NCBI GenBank assembly: GCA_937876095.1
Contig: CALFIE010000060.1
Location: forward strand, 1-12,707
Direction: 5' to 3'
DNA: 12,707 bases
From: an uncultured Flavobacteriales bacterium
GTDB taxonomy: Bacteria; Bacteroidota; Bacteroidia; Flavobacteriales; Weeksellaceae
The notes below the pieces were generated by a model. It had not been told where the DNA came from. It worked only from the letters and a program-made list of their open reading frames with translations, and did no database searches. This document shows, one piece after another, positions 1 through 8,003 of this stretch (position 1 is the first letter of the stretch; the number at the start of each line of letters is the position of its first letter). Made by a program: the position numbers and the translations under genes.

Positions 1-39
1 AGGCTTATTATTGCTAACATTACAGGGATGGGTAATTAA
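1..39 (+). CDS. 3' end of an unidentified upstream reading frame
   Basis: Frame 1 is open from the window edge for 12 codons, ending IIANITGMGN, and stops at TAA 37-39. It has the same strand as menD and ends 75 bases before it. In many Bacteroidota a menaquinone gene or a small thioesterase precedes menD, but these few residues do not allow identification. The frame could also be open by chance. Confidence 0.3.
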   Translation, partial: RLIIANITGMGN

Positions 40-102
40 ACGGATAATCAATTGATTTAATCTAAGCAAATAAAAATCAAATAATTTTTGTTAAATTATC
101 AT

Positions 103-110
103 TAAATTTG
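103..110 (+). promoter_or_regulatory. -7 box (TAAATTTG) of menD
   Basis: TAAATTTG matches the Bacteroidota primary sigma -7 consensus TAnnTTTG. It ends 4 bases before the menD ATG, so transcription from it would start at or next to the start codon and give a leaderless or nearly leaderless mRNA. No TTTG lies at the ideal 19-base spacing upstream, so the -33 element is weak or absent. Confidence 0.45.
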
Positions 111-114
111 CCCT

Positions 115-1779
115 ATGAAACAATTTTCTACCAAACGCAGTGTACAGATTCTTGCACATCTTTTGAAAGAATACGGGATTTACAATGTAGTCATTTCTCC
201 CGGTTCTAGAAATGCGCCAATTGCAGTGCATTTTTCGGAAACAACAGGTTTCAATTCTTTTAGTATTGTAGATGAAAGAAGTGCAGGATTTGTAGGTTTG
301 GGAATGGCAAAATCTGAAAAGAAACCAGTCGCTATTACTTGTACCAGTGGTTCTGCTGCAGCCAATTATTATCCTGCAGTTACCGAAGCATTTTACTCCA
401 ATATCCCGCTACTTTTGCTTACAGCAGATAGACCAACCGAATATGTAGATTTGTTTGATGGACAAACCATTCGTCAAAATCAACTGTTTCAGCAGCATTC
501 TTATGGTGATTTTCAGATGCTGGAAGACCGAAAAGAAAATGCAGACGACATAAATTTTGTAACCATCAAAAAAGCAATAGAATTGTGTGTTGAAAAACAA
601 GGACCAGTTCACATCAACATTCCTCTGGAAGAGCCTTTGTATGAATTGACCAGTGAAATTTCTACCTACCCTATTCCTGAAAATACCATTCAGAAAAAAA
701 CATACGATCTGCCTGCAGAATTGGCAGCAACCTGGAATACCACCAAAAGAATTCTACTTTTGGTAGGAACCAGAGATTACAGTGCAGAACTTGAAATGCA
801 ATTGTCACAATTAGTGAAAAACCATAGCGTGGTTGTACTTACCGAAGCTAATTCTAACTTGAATCACCCGAAATTTTTCAGTCATATAGACCGCTATATT
901 TTTAATTTTGATGAAAATGATTTTAAAAATTTTGCGCCAGAACTCCTGATTACGATTGGTCAAAACGTGGTTTCAAAAAAAGTAAAAGAATTCCTACGCA
1001 AAGCAAAACCTGCACAACATTGGCACGTAGACGAGTTTTGGCAACCCGATACTTTTTTCTCTTTAACCAAAAAAATTGAAACCAAACCCGAAATTTTCTT
1101 TAATAAATTATTGGGATTCATTAAATTAGAACCACAACCTTACTACAATCTTTGGGAAGTGTTGCGTGACAAAAAAGATCTGAAACACCGAGAATATTGT
1201 TCAAAAACTGATTATTCTGATTTCAAAATTTTTGAAATTTTGAGTTACAGAATTCCAGAAAATTACAATATACATTTCAGCAATAGCTCCCCAATTAGAT
1301 ATGCACAATTGTTTGATTTTCAGAAACATAAAATCTATTGCAACCGTGGAACCAGCGGAATAGACGGTTGCACTTCTACAGCGATGGGTTTTGCTATGAA
1401 ACACCCAAATCCAACTGTACTGATTACTGGTGACATCAGTTTTCTGTATGATATTAATGGATTATGGAACAACTACATTCCACCTTACACCAGAATTATC
1501 GTCATAAATAATGGAGGAGGTGATATTTTCAAAATTATTCCAGGACCAAGTTCTACCAACGCACTAGATGAATTTATTCTCACTAAACATCAAAAAAACG
1601 CCGAACTTCTTGCCAAACATTTCGGGTTCGGATATACCAAAGTGGAAGATGAAGATACTCTTTTACGCGTGTTGGATAATTTTTTCAAAACAGATTCAAA
1701 ACCAAAAATTTTAGAAGTTTTCACCTCCGAAATCGAAAATTCTGAGGTACTGAAATCGTATTTTGAGTTTTTGAAATAA
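115..1779 (+). CDS. menD: MenD, SEPHCHC synthase (menaquinone biosynthesis)
   Basis: Cytosolic thiamine-diphosphate enzyme that joins 2-oxoglutarate, after decarboxylation, to isochorismate to form 2-succinyl-5-enolpyruvyl-6-hydroxy-3-cyclohexene-1-carboxylate, the first committed menaquinone step. At 554 residues it has the usual family length. The Pyr domain carries the cofactor-activating Glu54 in DERSAGF, followed by the family block TSGSAAANYYPA and LLTADRP...QTIRQNQLF. The C-terminal PP domain has the metal/ThDP motif GDISFLYDINGLWNN (from residue 439) and NNGGGDIF (465-472), matching the NNGGG-IF segment of MenD. The ATG is well placed: the N-terminus aligns with the family and a -7 box lies just upstream. 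No other men gene is in the window. The start is preceded by A/T-rich sequence and no Shine-Dalgarno, as usual in this phylum. Confidence 0.96.
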   Translation: MKQFSTKRSVQILAHLLKEYGIYNVVISPGSRNAPIAVHFSETTGFNSFSIVDERSAGFVGLGMAKSEKKPVAITCTSGSAAANYYPAVTEAFYSNIPLLLLTADRPTEYVDLFDGQTIRQNQLFQQHSYGDFQMLEDRKENADDINFVTIKKAIELCVEKQGPVHINIPLEEPLYELTSEISTYPIPENTIQKKTYDLPAELAATWNTTKRILLLVGTRDYSAELEMQLSQLVKNHSVVVLTEANSNLNHPKFFSHIDRYIFNFDENDFKNFAPELLITIGQNVVSKKVKEFLRKAKPAQHWHVDEFWQPDTFFSLTKKIETKPEIFFNKLLGFIKLEPQPYYNLWEVLRDKKDLKHREYCSKTDYSDFKIFEILSYRIPENYNIHFSNSSPIRYAQLFDFQKHKIYCNRGTSGIDGCTSTAMGFAMKHPNPTVLITGDISFLYDINGLWNNYIPPYTRIIVINNGGGDIFKIIPGPSSTNALDEFILTKHQKNAELLAKHFGFGYTKVEDEDTLLRVLDNFFKTDSKPKILEVFTSEIENSEVLKSYFEFLK

Positions 1780-1803
1780 AAAAACAGTACTGTTAAAAAA
1801 ATC

Positions 1804-1834
1804 TTAATATAAGGTTCTTATTAATTTTATTTTT
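1804..1834 (+). terminator. possible intrinsic terminator after menD
   Basis: Twenty-five bases after the menD stop, TTAA(TA)TAAG and CTTATTAA can pair as an 8-bp AT-rich stem with a 2-base bulge and a GTT loop. A T-rich tract TTTTATTTTT follows at once. The order stem then T-tract fits a rho-independent terminator, but the stem has only one G-C pair, so it would be weak. Confidence 0.35.
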
Positions 1835-1875
1835 GAAAAATCACTAAATTGCCCTTCCTTTTTAAGTTGCTGATT

Positions 1876-3129
1876 ATGGTGAATCAATCCCTTTGTTTTT
1901 TTGTGCTATTTTTTACATTAATTTCTTGTAAAAAAGAAGGAAATTTCATCAAAAATCACCGAACAGAAATACCAACTTACAACCATGTAGATTTAGACCA
2001 TGTTTTTACCAAAGAAGACAACAAATTAGACGATAAAGACAGTATTCTAAAAAATCTAAACAATTATTACCACCAAATTTGGGAAAACGAAGATTTAAGC
2101 GGTGGTTTTTTGGTTGCAAAAGGAGATGAAATTTTAATTGAAAAATACCGTGGTTTTGCAAGAGAAGGTAACCAAATGCCAATTGATAAAAACACACCAC
2201 TTCATGTAGCTTCTATTAGCAAGACACTCACAGCAATGGCTGTACTAAAATTGGTAGAAGCAAAAAAAATAAAACTCAACCAAAAACTGACCGATTTTTT
2301 TCCAAATTTTCCTTATCCAGAAATTACCGTATTCCATTTACTATCTCACCGAAGTGGTTTGCCAAAATATGAATATTTTCTAGAAAAAATTCCACAAAAT
2401 CCAAACAAAAAATTCTACACCAATCAAGATATATTACAACTTTTAGCAAAATACAAACCTGAATTGGCAAGACCAACTAATACCGGTTTTATGTATTGTA
2501 ATACCAATTTTTTGCTTTTGGCACTAATTGTAGAAAAGATAACCAAAACCAATTTTCCGGATGCAATGAAGCAAATGGTTTTTGCGCCATTAAAAATGAA
2601 ACATTCCTACATTTTTCAGGCAAAAGATTCTACTACTGCATCACAATCTTTCTATTACAGAGGAAACCGTTTAATAAAAATGGATCGTCTAGATTTAATT
2701 TATGGTGATAAAAATTGCTATACTACACCAAGAGATTTGTTCAATTTTTCAAAAGCATTGTATTCTAAAAATTTCTTGAGACCAAGCCTGAAAGATTCTA
2801 TCTTCACACCTTATAGCAACGAAAAAAAAGGAATTAACAATTACGGATTGGGATTTCGTATGAAAATTTTTGATAATAACGAAAAACTTACTTATCATAA
2901 TGGATGGTGGCACGGAAGCAATGCCAGTTTTACGCATTTATTGAAGTCAAAAGTGACGATAGTTGCTATTGGTAATAAATTTTCTAGAAGAGTGTACTCT
3001 GCACTTTCACTTTCGGGTTTATTTGAAAATTTCCCACTAGAAACCGAACAATTCAAAAAAAATATGAATATCGAGCAAGATACACTGAAAGAGATGAATG
3101 ATGTTTTTGAGGAACAATCCACAGAATAA
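1876..3129 (+). CDS. serine hydrolase lipoprotein, beta-lactamase/PBP-like (class C fold)
   Basis: Member of the beta-lactamase-related serine hydrolase family (PF00144), which includes class C beta-lactamases, DD-peptidases and esterases; the substrate cannot be read from sequence. From the ATG at 1876 the product is 417 residues. A short signal peptide ends in the lipobox LISC, making Cys18 the lipidated residue, so the protein is probably anchored in the cell envelope. Catalytic motifs are all present: SISK (Ser113, Lys116), YCN (Tyr207, Asn209) and HNG (341-343) in the position of KTG/HxG. I chose ATG 1876 over the TTG at 1849 because the signal peptide then has normal length and the TTG lies inside a -7-like TAAATTG. 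The next gene starts 43 bases downstream on the same strand, but has its own -7 box. The gap from menD holds a possible terminator, so it is probably transcribed separately from menD. Confidence 0.85.
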   Translation: MVNQSLCFFVLFFTLISCKKEGNFIKNHRTEIPTYNHVDLDHVFTKEDNKLDDKDSILKNLNNYYHQIWENEDLSGGFLVAKGDEILIEKYRGFAREGNQMPIDKNTPLHVASISKTLTAMAVLKLVEAKKIKLNQKLTDFFPNFPYPEITVFHLLSHRSGLPKYEYFLEKIPQNPNKKFYTNQDILQLLAKYKPELARPTNTGFMYCNTNFLLLALIVEKITKTNFPDAMKQMVFAPLKMKHSYIFQAKDSTTASQSFYYRGNRLIKMDRLDLIYGDKNCYTTPRDLFNFSKALYSKNFLRPSLKDSIFTPYSNEKKGINNYGLGFRMKIFDNNEKLTYHNGWWHGSNASFTHLLKSKVTIVAIGNKFSRRVYSALSLSGLFENFPLETEQFKKNMNIEQDTLKEMNDVFEEQSTE

Positions 3130-3150
3130 ATATCCTATCATTATTATGCT

Positions 3151-3158
3151 TAATTTTG
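3151..3158 (+). promoter_or_regulatory. -7 box (TAATTTTG) of the Ig-like lipoprotein gene
   Basis: TAATTTTG fits TAnnTTTG and ends 14 bases before the ATG at 3173, giving a leader of about 8-10 bases. No clear -33 TTTG lies 19 bases upstream. It suggests that the Ig-like lipoprotein and haem-binding genes can be transcribed separately from the serine hydrolase. Confidence 0.45.
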
Positions 3159-3172
3159 CATAAATTCTACTT

Positions 3173-4801
3173 ATGAAAAATAAGTTTTTCTGGCTCCTAA
3201 TTCCTTTTCTACTCTACTCTTGTGCAAGAGTTGGCTCTCCGGTTGGTGGAAAAAAAGACACTTTGGCTCCCAAATTTCTGGGCGCAAATATAGATTCTAC
3301 AAGAGTTAAAGTTCCCAGAAACCAAAAAGAACTCAAATTGTATTTTGATGAATATGTGGTGCTAAAAGATATCAGCAAAAACCTGATTATTTCTCCGCCA
3401 ATCAAGAATATCAAGAAAATTTTGCCTACCAATTTGGCTAACAAATTTATCCTAATTCAATGGCAAGATAGTTTGCAAGCAAATACTACGTATAGTTTCA
3501 ATTTTGGAAATTCTATCACTGATAATAATGAATCTAACGTTTTGCCTTATTTCAATTTTGCTTTCTCTACAGGTGACAAGATAGATGATTTGTACATTAG
3601 TGGAACCGTGAAAAATATTTTTAGTAAAAATAAAAGTACCGACAAAAAAAACTGCGTAGTTGGTCTGTATCAAGACAAAGATTCTATGGACTACCGTAAA
3701 AAACCTTACTATATTACTAAAGCAGATGATGATGGTTACTACGAACTCAACTATTTATCGCCCGGAAATTATAGAATTTTGGCTTTTGATGATGAAAATG
3801 CAAACTCTGTTTATGATGCTGGTAAAGAAAATGTGGGTTTTTTAGCAAAAAAATTAGAATTGAACAAAAATACTTCTGGTTTGGATTTGAACATTATGCC
3901 TTCTAAAAAAACCTTGAAATCTGTAGAAACCAAAATAATTCCTGGTGGAGTTTTACTCACTTTCGAAGGAAATCCAAACAAAGTAGAAGTGCAATCTGAA
4001 ACCGAAAAACTTAAAGATTACAAAGTAACTCAATCTGCAAAATCGGACTCGGTTTTTGTTTGGTTTGATGCCAAAAAACAAGAAATAGGAACCACCGCAA
4101 GTGAAAATTTGAAATTAAATTACGATGCAGATTCCAAAAAAGGAAAAGCCTCGGTTTTTTATAAATATAATCCTAAAAACGAAATGCAAATCAGCAACAG
4201 AGGTGCTAATTTGTTACCGCCAAAAAAAGATTTTGTAATCACTGCAAATATGCCTGTTCAGAAAATTTTAACAGAAAAATGGGACTTGAAAAGCGACAGT
4301 ATTTCTCAACCTTTGGTTGCTAAAATTTCAGAAAAAAATCCTTTTCAAATTTTGGTGTCTTCAGATTTTAAGCCTGGGAAAAAATACCAACTTACGGTTC
4401 CTAAAGAAACTGTACTCTCCTATTACGACCAAGTTACAAAACCATATCGTTTTGATTTTGAACAAGATAAAATAGAAAATTACGGAACTTTTACTTTAAA
4501 ACTCACCAACAAACCTAAACAACAATTTTGGATTCAACTATTGAATGATAAAGGAGACGTGCAATATGAAAAACTAACAATCGACGCCGAAACCAAATTC
4601 ACAGAGCTGAAACCCGGAACTTATAACCTAAGAATTTTAGTAGATAACAACGGAAATTTACGCTGGGACGAAGGTGATTTTGCCAACTCCCAATTTGCGG
4701 AAGATGTATTTCTTTTCAATAAAAATATAGAAGTTCGTACTTTATGGGAAATTGTTGAAGATTGGGACCTCAACAAAAAAGAAGAAACTCCCAAAAAATA
4801 A
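3173..4801 (+). CDS. Ig-like domain (Big_5) lipoprotein, Bacteroidota-conserved
   Basis: 542-residue envelope lipoprotein. The signal peptide MKNKFFWLLIPFLLYSC ends in the lipobox LYSC (Cys17). It is followed by GSPVGGKKDTLAP, the start typical of a lipoprotein family widespread in Bacteroidota with an N-terminal bacterial Ig-like (Big_5) domain, here about residues 28-135 with FDEYVVLKD and TYSFNFGNSITDNNE. A middle segment (about 145-230) ending GNYRILAFDDENANSVYD resembles a carboxypeptidase-regulatory/SpaA-like beta-sandwich. A similar segment recurs near the C-terminus (PGTYNLRILVDNNGNLRWDEG), so the protein looks like a chain of beta-sandwich modules with acidic, possibly Ca-binding loops. 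No enzyme motif is visible; a surface structural or binding role is inference. Only 20 bases separate it from the haem-binding gene, which suggests one transcript. Confidence 0.82.
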   Translation: MKNKFFWLLIPFLLYSCARVGSPVGGKKDTLAPKFLGANIDSTRVKVPRNQKELKLYFDEYVVLKDISKNLIISPPIKNIKKILPTNLANKFILIQWQDSLQANTTYSFNFGNSITDNNESNVLPYFNFAFSTGDKIDDLYISGTVKNIFSKNKSTDKKNCVVGLYQDKDSMDYRKKPYYITKADDDGYYELNYLSPGNYRILAFDDENANSVYDAGKENVGFLAKKLELNKNTSGLDLNIMPSKKTLKSVETKIIPGGVLLTFEGNPNKVEVQSETEKLKDYKVTQSAKSDSVFVWFDAKKQEIGTTASENLKLNYDADSKKGKASVFYKYNPKNEMQISNRGANLLPPKKDFVITANMPVQKILTEKWDLKSDSISQPLVAKISEKNPFQILVSSDFKPGKKYQLTVPKETVLSYYDQVTKPYRFDFEQDKIENYGTFTLKLTNKPKQQFWIQLLNDKGDVQYEKLTIDAETKFTELKPGTYNLRILVDNNGNLRWDEGDFANSQFAEDVFLFNKNIEVRTLWEIVEDWDLNKKEETPKK

Positions 4802-4821
4802 CCAAATAGAAAAAACTAACA

Positions 4822-5274
4822 ATGTTCAAAAAAATAGTTCTGTGGACTTTAGCAATCTTGCTATTAATACAGTTAATTCCTGTTGACAGAACCAATAAAC
4901 CGGTTGAAAAATCACAAAATTTTGTAGACGTTTTCGCAACACCTGCTCCTGTTCAAAAATTGTTAAAAAACGCTTGTTACGATTGCCATTCCAATGAAAC
5001 GATTTATCCTAATTATGCCTATGTTGCGCCTATTTCTTGGTCGATAAAACACCACATCAACGAAGGAAAAGAGCACTTAAATTTCTCTGTTTGGACAACC
5101 TATAATCGTGATTTGAAAAAAGATATGCTAGAAAATTCGGTAGAAGAAATACAAAACAAATCTATGCCATTACCTGGATATATTTCACAACACCACATCG
5201 CCAATTTGACCACCAAAGACAGACAATTATTGGAGCAATATTTTTCGGAAATTTTAAAGTCTGGGAATTACTAA
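4822..5274 (+). CDS. small membrane-anchored haem-binding (CxxCH) protein
   Basis: 150 residues. An N-terminal hydrophobic segment (about 4-21, VLWTLAILLLIQLIPV) anchors or exports it. It is followed by CYDCH (52-56), the c-type haem attachment motif, in the context NACYDCHSNETIYPNYAYVAPISW, which is characteristic of the haem-binding domain family PF14376. The Met residues in the second half could supply an axial ligand, though the sequence does not show which one. Its role would be electron transfer or haem sensing on the periplasmic side; the partner is unknown. It starts 20 bases after the Ig-like lipoprotein stop, so the two are probably co-transcribed. Its TAA overlaps the stop codon of the opposing Nudix gene. 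Confidence 0.85.
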   Translation: MFKKIVLWTLAILLLIQLIPVDRTNKPVEKSQNFVDVFATPAPVQKLLKNACYDCHSNETIYPNYAYVAPISWSIKHHINEGKEHLNFSVWTTYNRDLKKDMLENSVEEIQNKSMPLPGYISQHHIANLTTKDRQLLEQYFSEILKSGNY

Positions 5275-5786
5275 GTGTTTTTCAAATAATTGGCTAGAAA
5301 TATTTTTTGAGAATCAAAAGCGAGTTCTTCTATATTAATTTGGTCTTTAGGAATCCAAATTCCTTCCGAAATTTCAGAAATTTCCAGGTGGATTGCGAAT
5401 TTCTCAGTCATTTTATATTCATAAAATAAATCGAGCGTGTTGTACAGGATGTTTTTGTAGAGGTATGTATTTGGCAAACTTGCGAGATAACTCAGTCTAG
5501 ACTCGTCTATATCTATTTGTAATTCTTCTTTCAGTTCCCTTTTGCAAGTGGTTTCTGCAGATTCTTTGGGATCTACAAAACCTCCTGCTAAATCCAGTTT
5601 TCCCAATTTTGGTTCTTGATTTCGTCTGGTAAAGAAAATTTCATTACCAAAAGTGATTACCACTGCAACAGCAGCAGCTACATTGTTGTACAAAACGAAT
5701 TCACAACTTGTGCAATTCCATTTTTTTTCTCCATCCCACTGCAAAGTTTCTTTACCACATTTCGGACAAAATTTCAAAAAAATCAT
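5271..5786 (-). CDS. Nudix hydrolase with N-terminal zinc ribbon
   Basis: 171 residues. An N-terminal zinc ribbon uses Cys7, Cys10, Cys25 and Cys28 (FCPKCG...NCTSCEF), the same arrangement as in NudC-type NAD(H) pyrophosphatases. It is followed by a Nudix domain with box G69-x5-E75-x7-REL-x-EE-x-Q-I. The usual Gly near the end of the box is Gln90, a substitution seen in many active members; the metal-binding Glu residues are kept. It should hydrolyse a nucleoside diphosphate linked to another moiety, but the substrate cannot be told. It is shorter than true NudC, so NAD(H)/NADH decapping is only one option. The ATG overlaps the xerD stop as ATGA (5783-5786), indicating translational coupling. 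It is the last gene of the minus-strand row. Confidence 0.88.
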   Translation of the reverse strand: MIFLKFCPKCGKETLQWDGEKKWNCTSCEFVLYNNVAAAVAVVITFGNEIFFTRRNQEPKLGKLDLAGGFVDPKESAETTCKRELKEELQIDIDESRLSYLASLPNTYLYKNILYNTLDLFYEYKMTEKFAIHLEISEISEGIWIPKDQINIEELAFDSQKIFLANYLKNT

Positions 5787-6697
5787 TGTGCCAATTTGTT
5801 GTTTCTTGGGTGGTGTTTTAGAATCACTTCTCGTAATTCTTCTGTTTTTAGGTGGGTATAAATTTCTGTTGTGGTAATGCTAGAATGACCAAGCATTTCT
5901 TGTATAAATCGCAAATCTGCACCATTTTGCATAAGGTGTGTTGCGAAAGAATGCCGAAATGTGTGTGGAGAAATTTTCTTACTGATTCCAGCTTTTTCGG
6001 TTAAGTCTTTTATAATTACAAAAACAATTACACGAGACATTTGGGTGCCTCTATTGTTGAGGAACAAAAAATCTTCGTGCTTTTTGTTAATTTTGTTTTT
6101 AGAACGAGACTCATTTATATAACTTTTAATCAAAGTAGTAGTGTAGTTTGCTAATGGGATAAACCTTGCTTTGTTACCTTTTCCATCAACTTTTATGTAA
6201 CCTTCTTTGAAATTAATGTTAGAGATTTTAAGATCAATCAATTCCGAAACTCGCAAACCGCAACCATACAATACTTCTAGAATACAAAGGTTTCTAAGTC
6301 CTAAGTCAGTAGATCTATCTATAGTATTAGAAATTTTCTCTATATCTTCAAAACTGAGAGTATCTGGTAAATAAAGCCCAAGTTTCGGACCTTCTAGCAA
6401 TGTTGCAGGATTATTTTCCCTTGCTTCGTCTTCTAGCATATATTTGAAAAATGCTTTTATAGAAGAAACCCAACGTGCTTGTGAGCGTTCACTAAATTTT
6501 TGTTTAGATAAATTGAATAGATATTCCTGAAGTTGTTCATACGAAATTTCTTCTGGACTGGTGTTTTCCAGTTCAACTTCTGCGTAATCTTTGAGTTTTC
6601 TGATATCTCTTAGATAAGCATCTAATGTATTATCTGAAAAGTTTTTCTCAAATTTTAAAAAATTCGAAAAGTCTAAAATTTTTTCATCCCAAGTCAT
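5783..6697 (-). CDS. xerD: XerD-type site-specific tyrosine recombinase
   Basis: 304 residues, the normal size of XerC/XerD, which resolve chromosome dimers at dif with FtsK. The N-terminal SAM-like DNA-binding domain (about 5-90, FEKNFSDNTLDAYLRD) precedes the catalytic domain. The full active-site set is present: Arg149 (GCGLRVSEL), Lys173 (DGKGNKAR), His245 and Arg248 (HTFRHSFATHL), His271 (LGHSSITTTEIYTHL) and the nucleophile Tyr280. These lie one residue from the E. coli XerD positions, and the sequence looks more like chromosomal XerD than an integron or transposon integrase. No att-like repeats or other mobile genes flank it, which supports a housekeeping role. XerC is the alternative, and I see no dif site here. 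It sits 45 bases after the deaminase gene and overlaps the Nudix start. Confidence 0.9.
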   Translation of the reverse strand: MTWDEKILDFSNFLKFEKNFSDNTLDAYLRDIRKLKDYAEVELENTSPEEISYEQLQEYLFNLSKQKFSERSQARWVSSIKAFFKYMLEDEARENNPATLLEGPKLGLYLPDTLSFEDIEKISNTIDRSTDLGLRNLCILEVLYGCGLRVSELIDLKISNINFKEGYIKVDGKGNKARFIPLANYTTTLIKSYINESRSKNKINKKHEDFLFLNNRGTQMSRVIVFVIIKDLTEKAGISKKISPHTFRHSFATHLMQNGADLRFIQEMLGHSSITTTEIYTHLKTEELREVILKHHPRNNKLAQ

Positions 6698-6698
6698 G

Positions 6699-6730
6699 AT
6701 TTGTGTTTGTTTATAATTTGTGTTTTGTTT
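6699..6730. repeat. short direct repeat in the xerD leader
   Basis: ATTTGTGTTTGTTT (6699-6712) recurs as ATTTGTGTTTTGTTT (6716-6730), one inserted T apart, with start points 17 bases apart. Read on the coding strand, the leader is A/C-rich (AAACACAAAT twice) just before the xerD ATG. It may be an unstructured A-rich ribosome-landing leader or replication slippage; function unknown. Confidence 0.4.
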
Positions 6731-6742
6731 TATAAGTTTAGT

Positions 6743-7174
6743 CTATGTCACGCCCAATTCATTATTAGTGATTTGTATAATTTCTATATTGTGATTTCTT
6801 AAAAAAGTAATCCCCTCATTATCAAAATATTCATCTATATAAACCAACCTAGAAATTCCAGATTGTAAAATCAGTTTGCTGCACTCTTTGCAAGGTGATA
6901 AGGTAATATACAATGTTGCACCTTTTGCTGACTGAGTTGATCCCGATAATTTCAAAATTGCATTTGCTTCAGCATGTAATACATACCAATGCGTTTTACC
7001 ATGTTCGTCTTCGCAGCAGTTTTCAAAACCAGATGGAGTCCCATTGAAACCGTCTGAAATAATCATCCGGTCTTTTACCACCAATGCTCCAACTTTTTTT
7101 CTATTACAATACGATAATTTTGCCCATTCTTGAGCCATTTTAAGGTATGCAACATCAAATTTATTTGGTTTCAA
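6743..7174 (-). CDS. dCMP deaminase family (zinc cytidine/deoxycytidylate deaminase)
   Basis: 143-residue cytosolic zinc hydrolase of the dCMP deaminase/ComEB group, expected to convert dCMP to dUMP and so feed dTMP synthesis. The zinc and catalytic residues are visible: His67-Ala-Glu69 (LHAEANAIL), with Glu69 as proton shuttle, and PCKEC (Cys95, Cys98). The N-terminal NRKKVGALVVKDRMIISDGFNGTPSGFENCCE is the typical dCMP deaminase start, including the NGTP substrate loop. Its length matches the family. It begins 23 bases after the enoyl-CoA hydratase stop and ends 45 bases before xerD, so it is probably co-transcribed with both. Regulation by dCTP/dTTP is known for some members but is not visible here. 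Confidence 0.9.
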   Translation of the reverse strand: MKPNKFDVAYLKMAQEWAKLSYCNRKKVGALVVKDRMIISDGFNGTPSGFENCCEDEHGKTHWYVLHAEANAILKLSGSTQSAKGATLYITLSPCKECSKLILQSGISRLVYIDEYFDNEGITFLRNHNIEIIQITNNELGVT

Positions 7175-7197
7175 ACTTATTTTTTGATTAAAATTAA

Positions 7198-7965
7198 TTA
7201 AAATTTAGGCTTCCTTTTTTCTAAAAACGCAGTCACTCCTTCTTTCTTATCCTTCATTTCAAATAATTCGCCGAATGATTTTATCTCTAATCCAAATCCA
7301 TGTTCAGAATCTGATGCATTCACGCATTGTATTGCTTTGGCAATTCCCATTGGAGAATTATTAGCTATCATATTGGCTAAATCTTTGGATTTAGTAATAA
7401 GTTCTTCTAATGTAAACACTTCATTTACCAATCCAATTTCTTTAGCTTTTTGAGCAGAAATCATTTTTGCAGAAAAAATCATTTCATTGGCTAGACCTTT
7501 TCCTACTAATTTTGGCAATCTTTGTGTTCCTCCGTAACCAGGAATTAAACCTAGTGTTACTTCTGGCAAACCTAACTTCGCGTTTTCAGATGCATACCTA
7601 ATATGACAAGCTAATGCAAGTTCTAGACCACCTCCTAATGCAAAACCATTGATTGCAGCAATGACTGGTTTGTTTAGATTTTCAATTTTATTAAAAAGTG
7701 AATCTTGTCCAATTTTGGCTAGCTCTTCTGCTTTTTGTGTTCCATAATCACAAAATTCTTTAATATCTGCACCTGCAACAAATGACTTTTCTCCTGTACC
7801 TGTAATTATAATAACCCTACAATTTTCATCAGTACTTAGCTCTTCTAAACCTTGACTTAACTCGCTGATTGTTTGTGCATTAAGCGCATTCAAGCTTTCA
7901 GGTCTATTAATTGTAATAGTTGTTATCTTCTCTTCAGATCTTAAAATTATGTTTTTATAATCCAT
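7198..7965 (-). CDS. enoyl-CoA hydratase/isomerase (crotonase family)
   Basis: 255-residue crotonase-fold enzyme, likely hydrating trans-2-enoyl-CoA in fatty or short-chain acyl-CoA breakdown. Both catalytic glutamates of true hydratases are present: Glu115 in GGGLELALAC and Glu135 in LGLPEVTLGLIPGYGGTQRL. The oxyanion-hole segment SFVAGADIKEF (61-71) is intact. This pattern separates it from MenB (naphthoyl-CoA synthase) and from isomerases lacking one Glu. Chain-length preference cannot be inferred. It is the first gene of the minus-strand row (then deaminase, xerD, Nudix); the row is not metabolically uniform. A -7-like box lies upstream at 8004-8011. Confidence 0.9.
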   Translation of the reverse strand: MDYKNIILRSEEKITTITINRPESLNALNAQTISELSQGLEELSTDENCRVIIITGTGEKSFVAGADIKEFCDYGTQKAEELAKIGQDSLFNKIENLNKPVIAAINGFALGGGLELALACHIRYASENAKLGLPEVTLGLIPGYGGTQRLPKLVGKGLANEMIFSAKMISAQKAKEIGLVNEVFTLEELITKSKDLANMIANNSPMGIAKAIQCVNASDSEHGFGLEIKSFGELFEMKDKKEGVTAFLEKRKPKF

Positions 7966-8003
7966 AATATATTATGAATAAAAATATGATGTAAATTAGA
8001 CTG

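Noticed and set aside
1783..1794. Palindrome AACAGTACTGTT as the menD terminator hairpin
   Set aside because: It gives only a 4-bp stem with a 4-base loop and is followed by A residues, not T. The structure at 1804-1834 fits better.
5783..6697. Phage or integron integrase marking a mobile element
   Set aside because: Catalytic positions and length match chromosomal XerD, and the neighbours are housekeeping genes with no cassette or att repeats.
7198..7965. MenB (naphthoyl-CoA synthase) linking to menD
   Set aside because: The protein has the two catalytic glutamates of enoyl-CoA hydratase, is shorter than MenB and lacks a MenB-like N-terminus.
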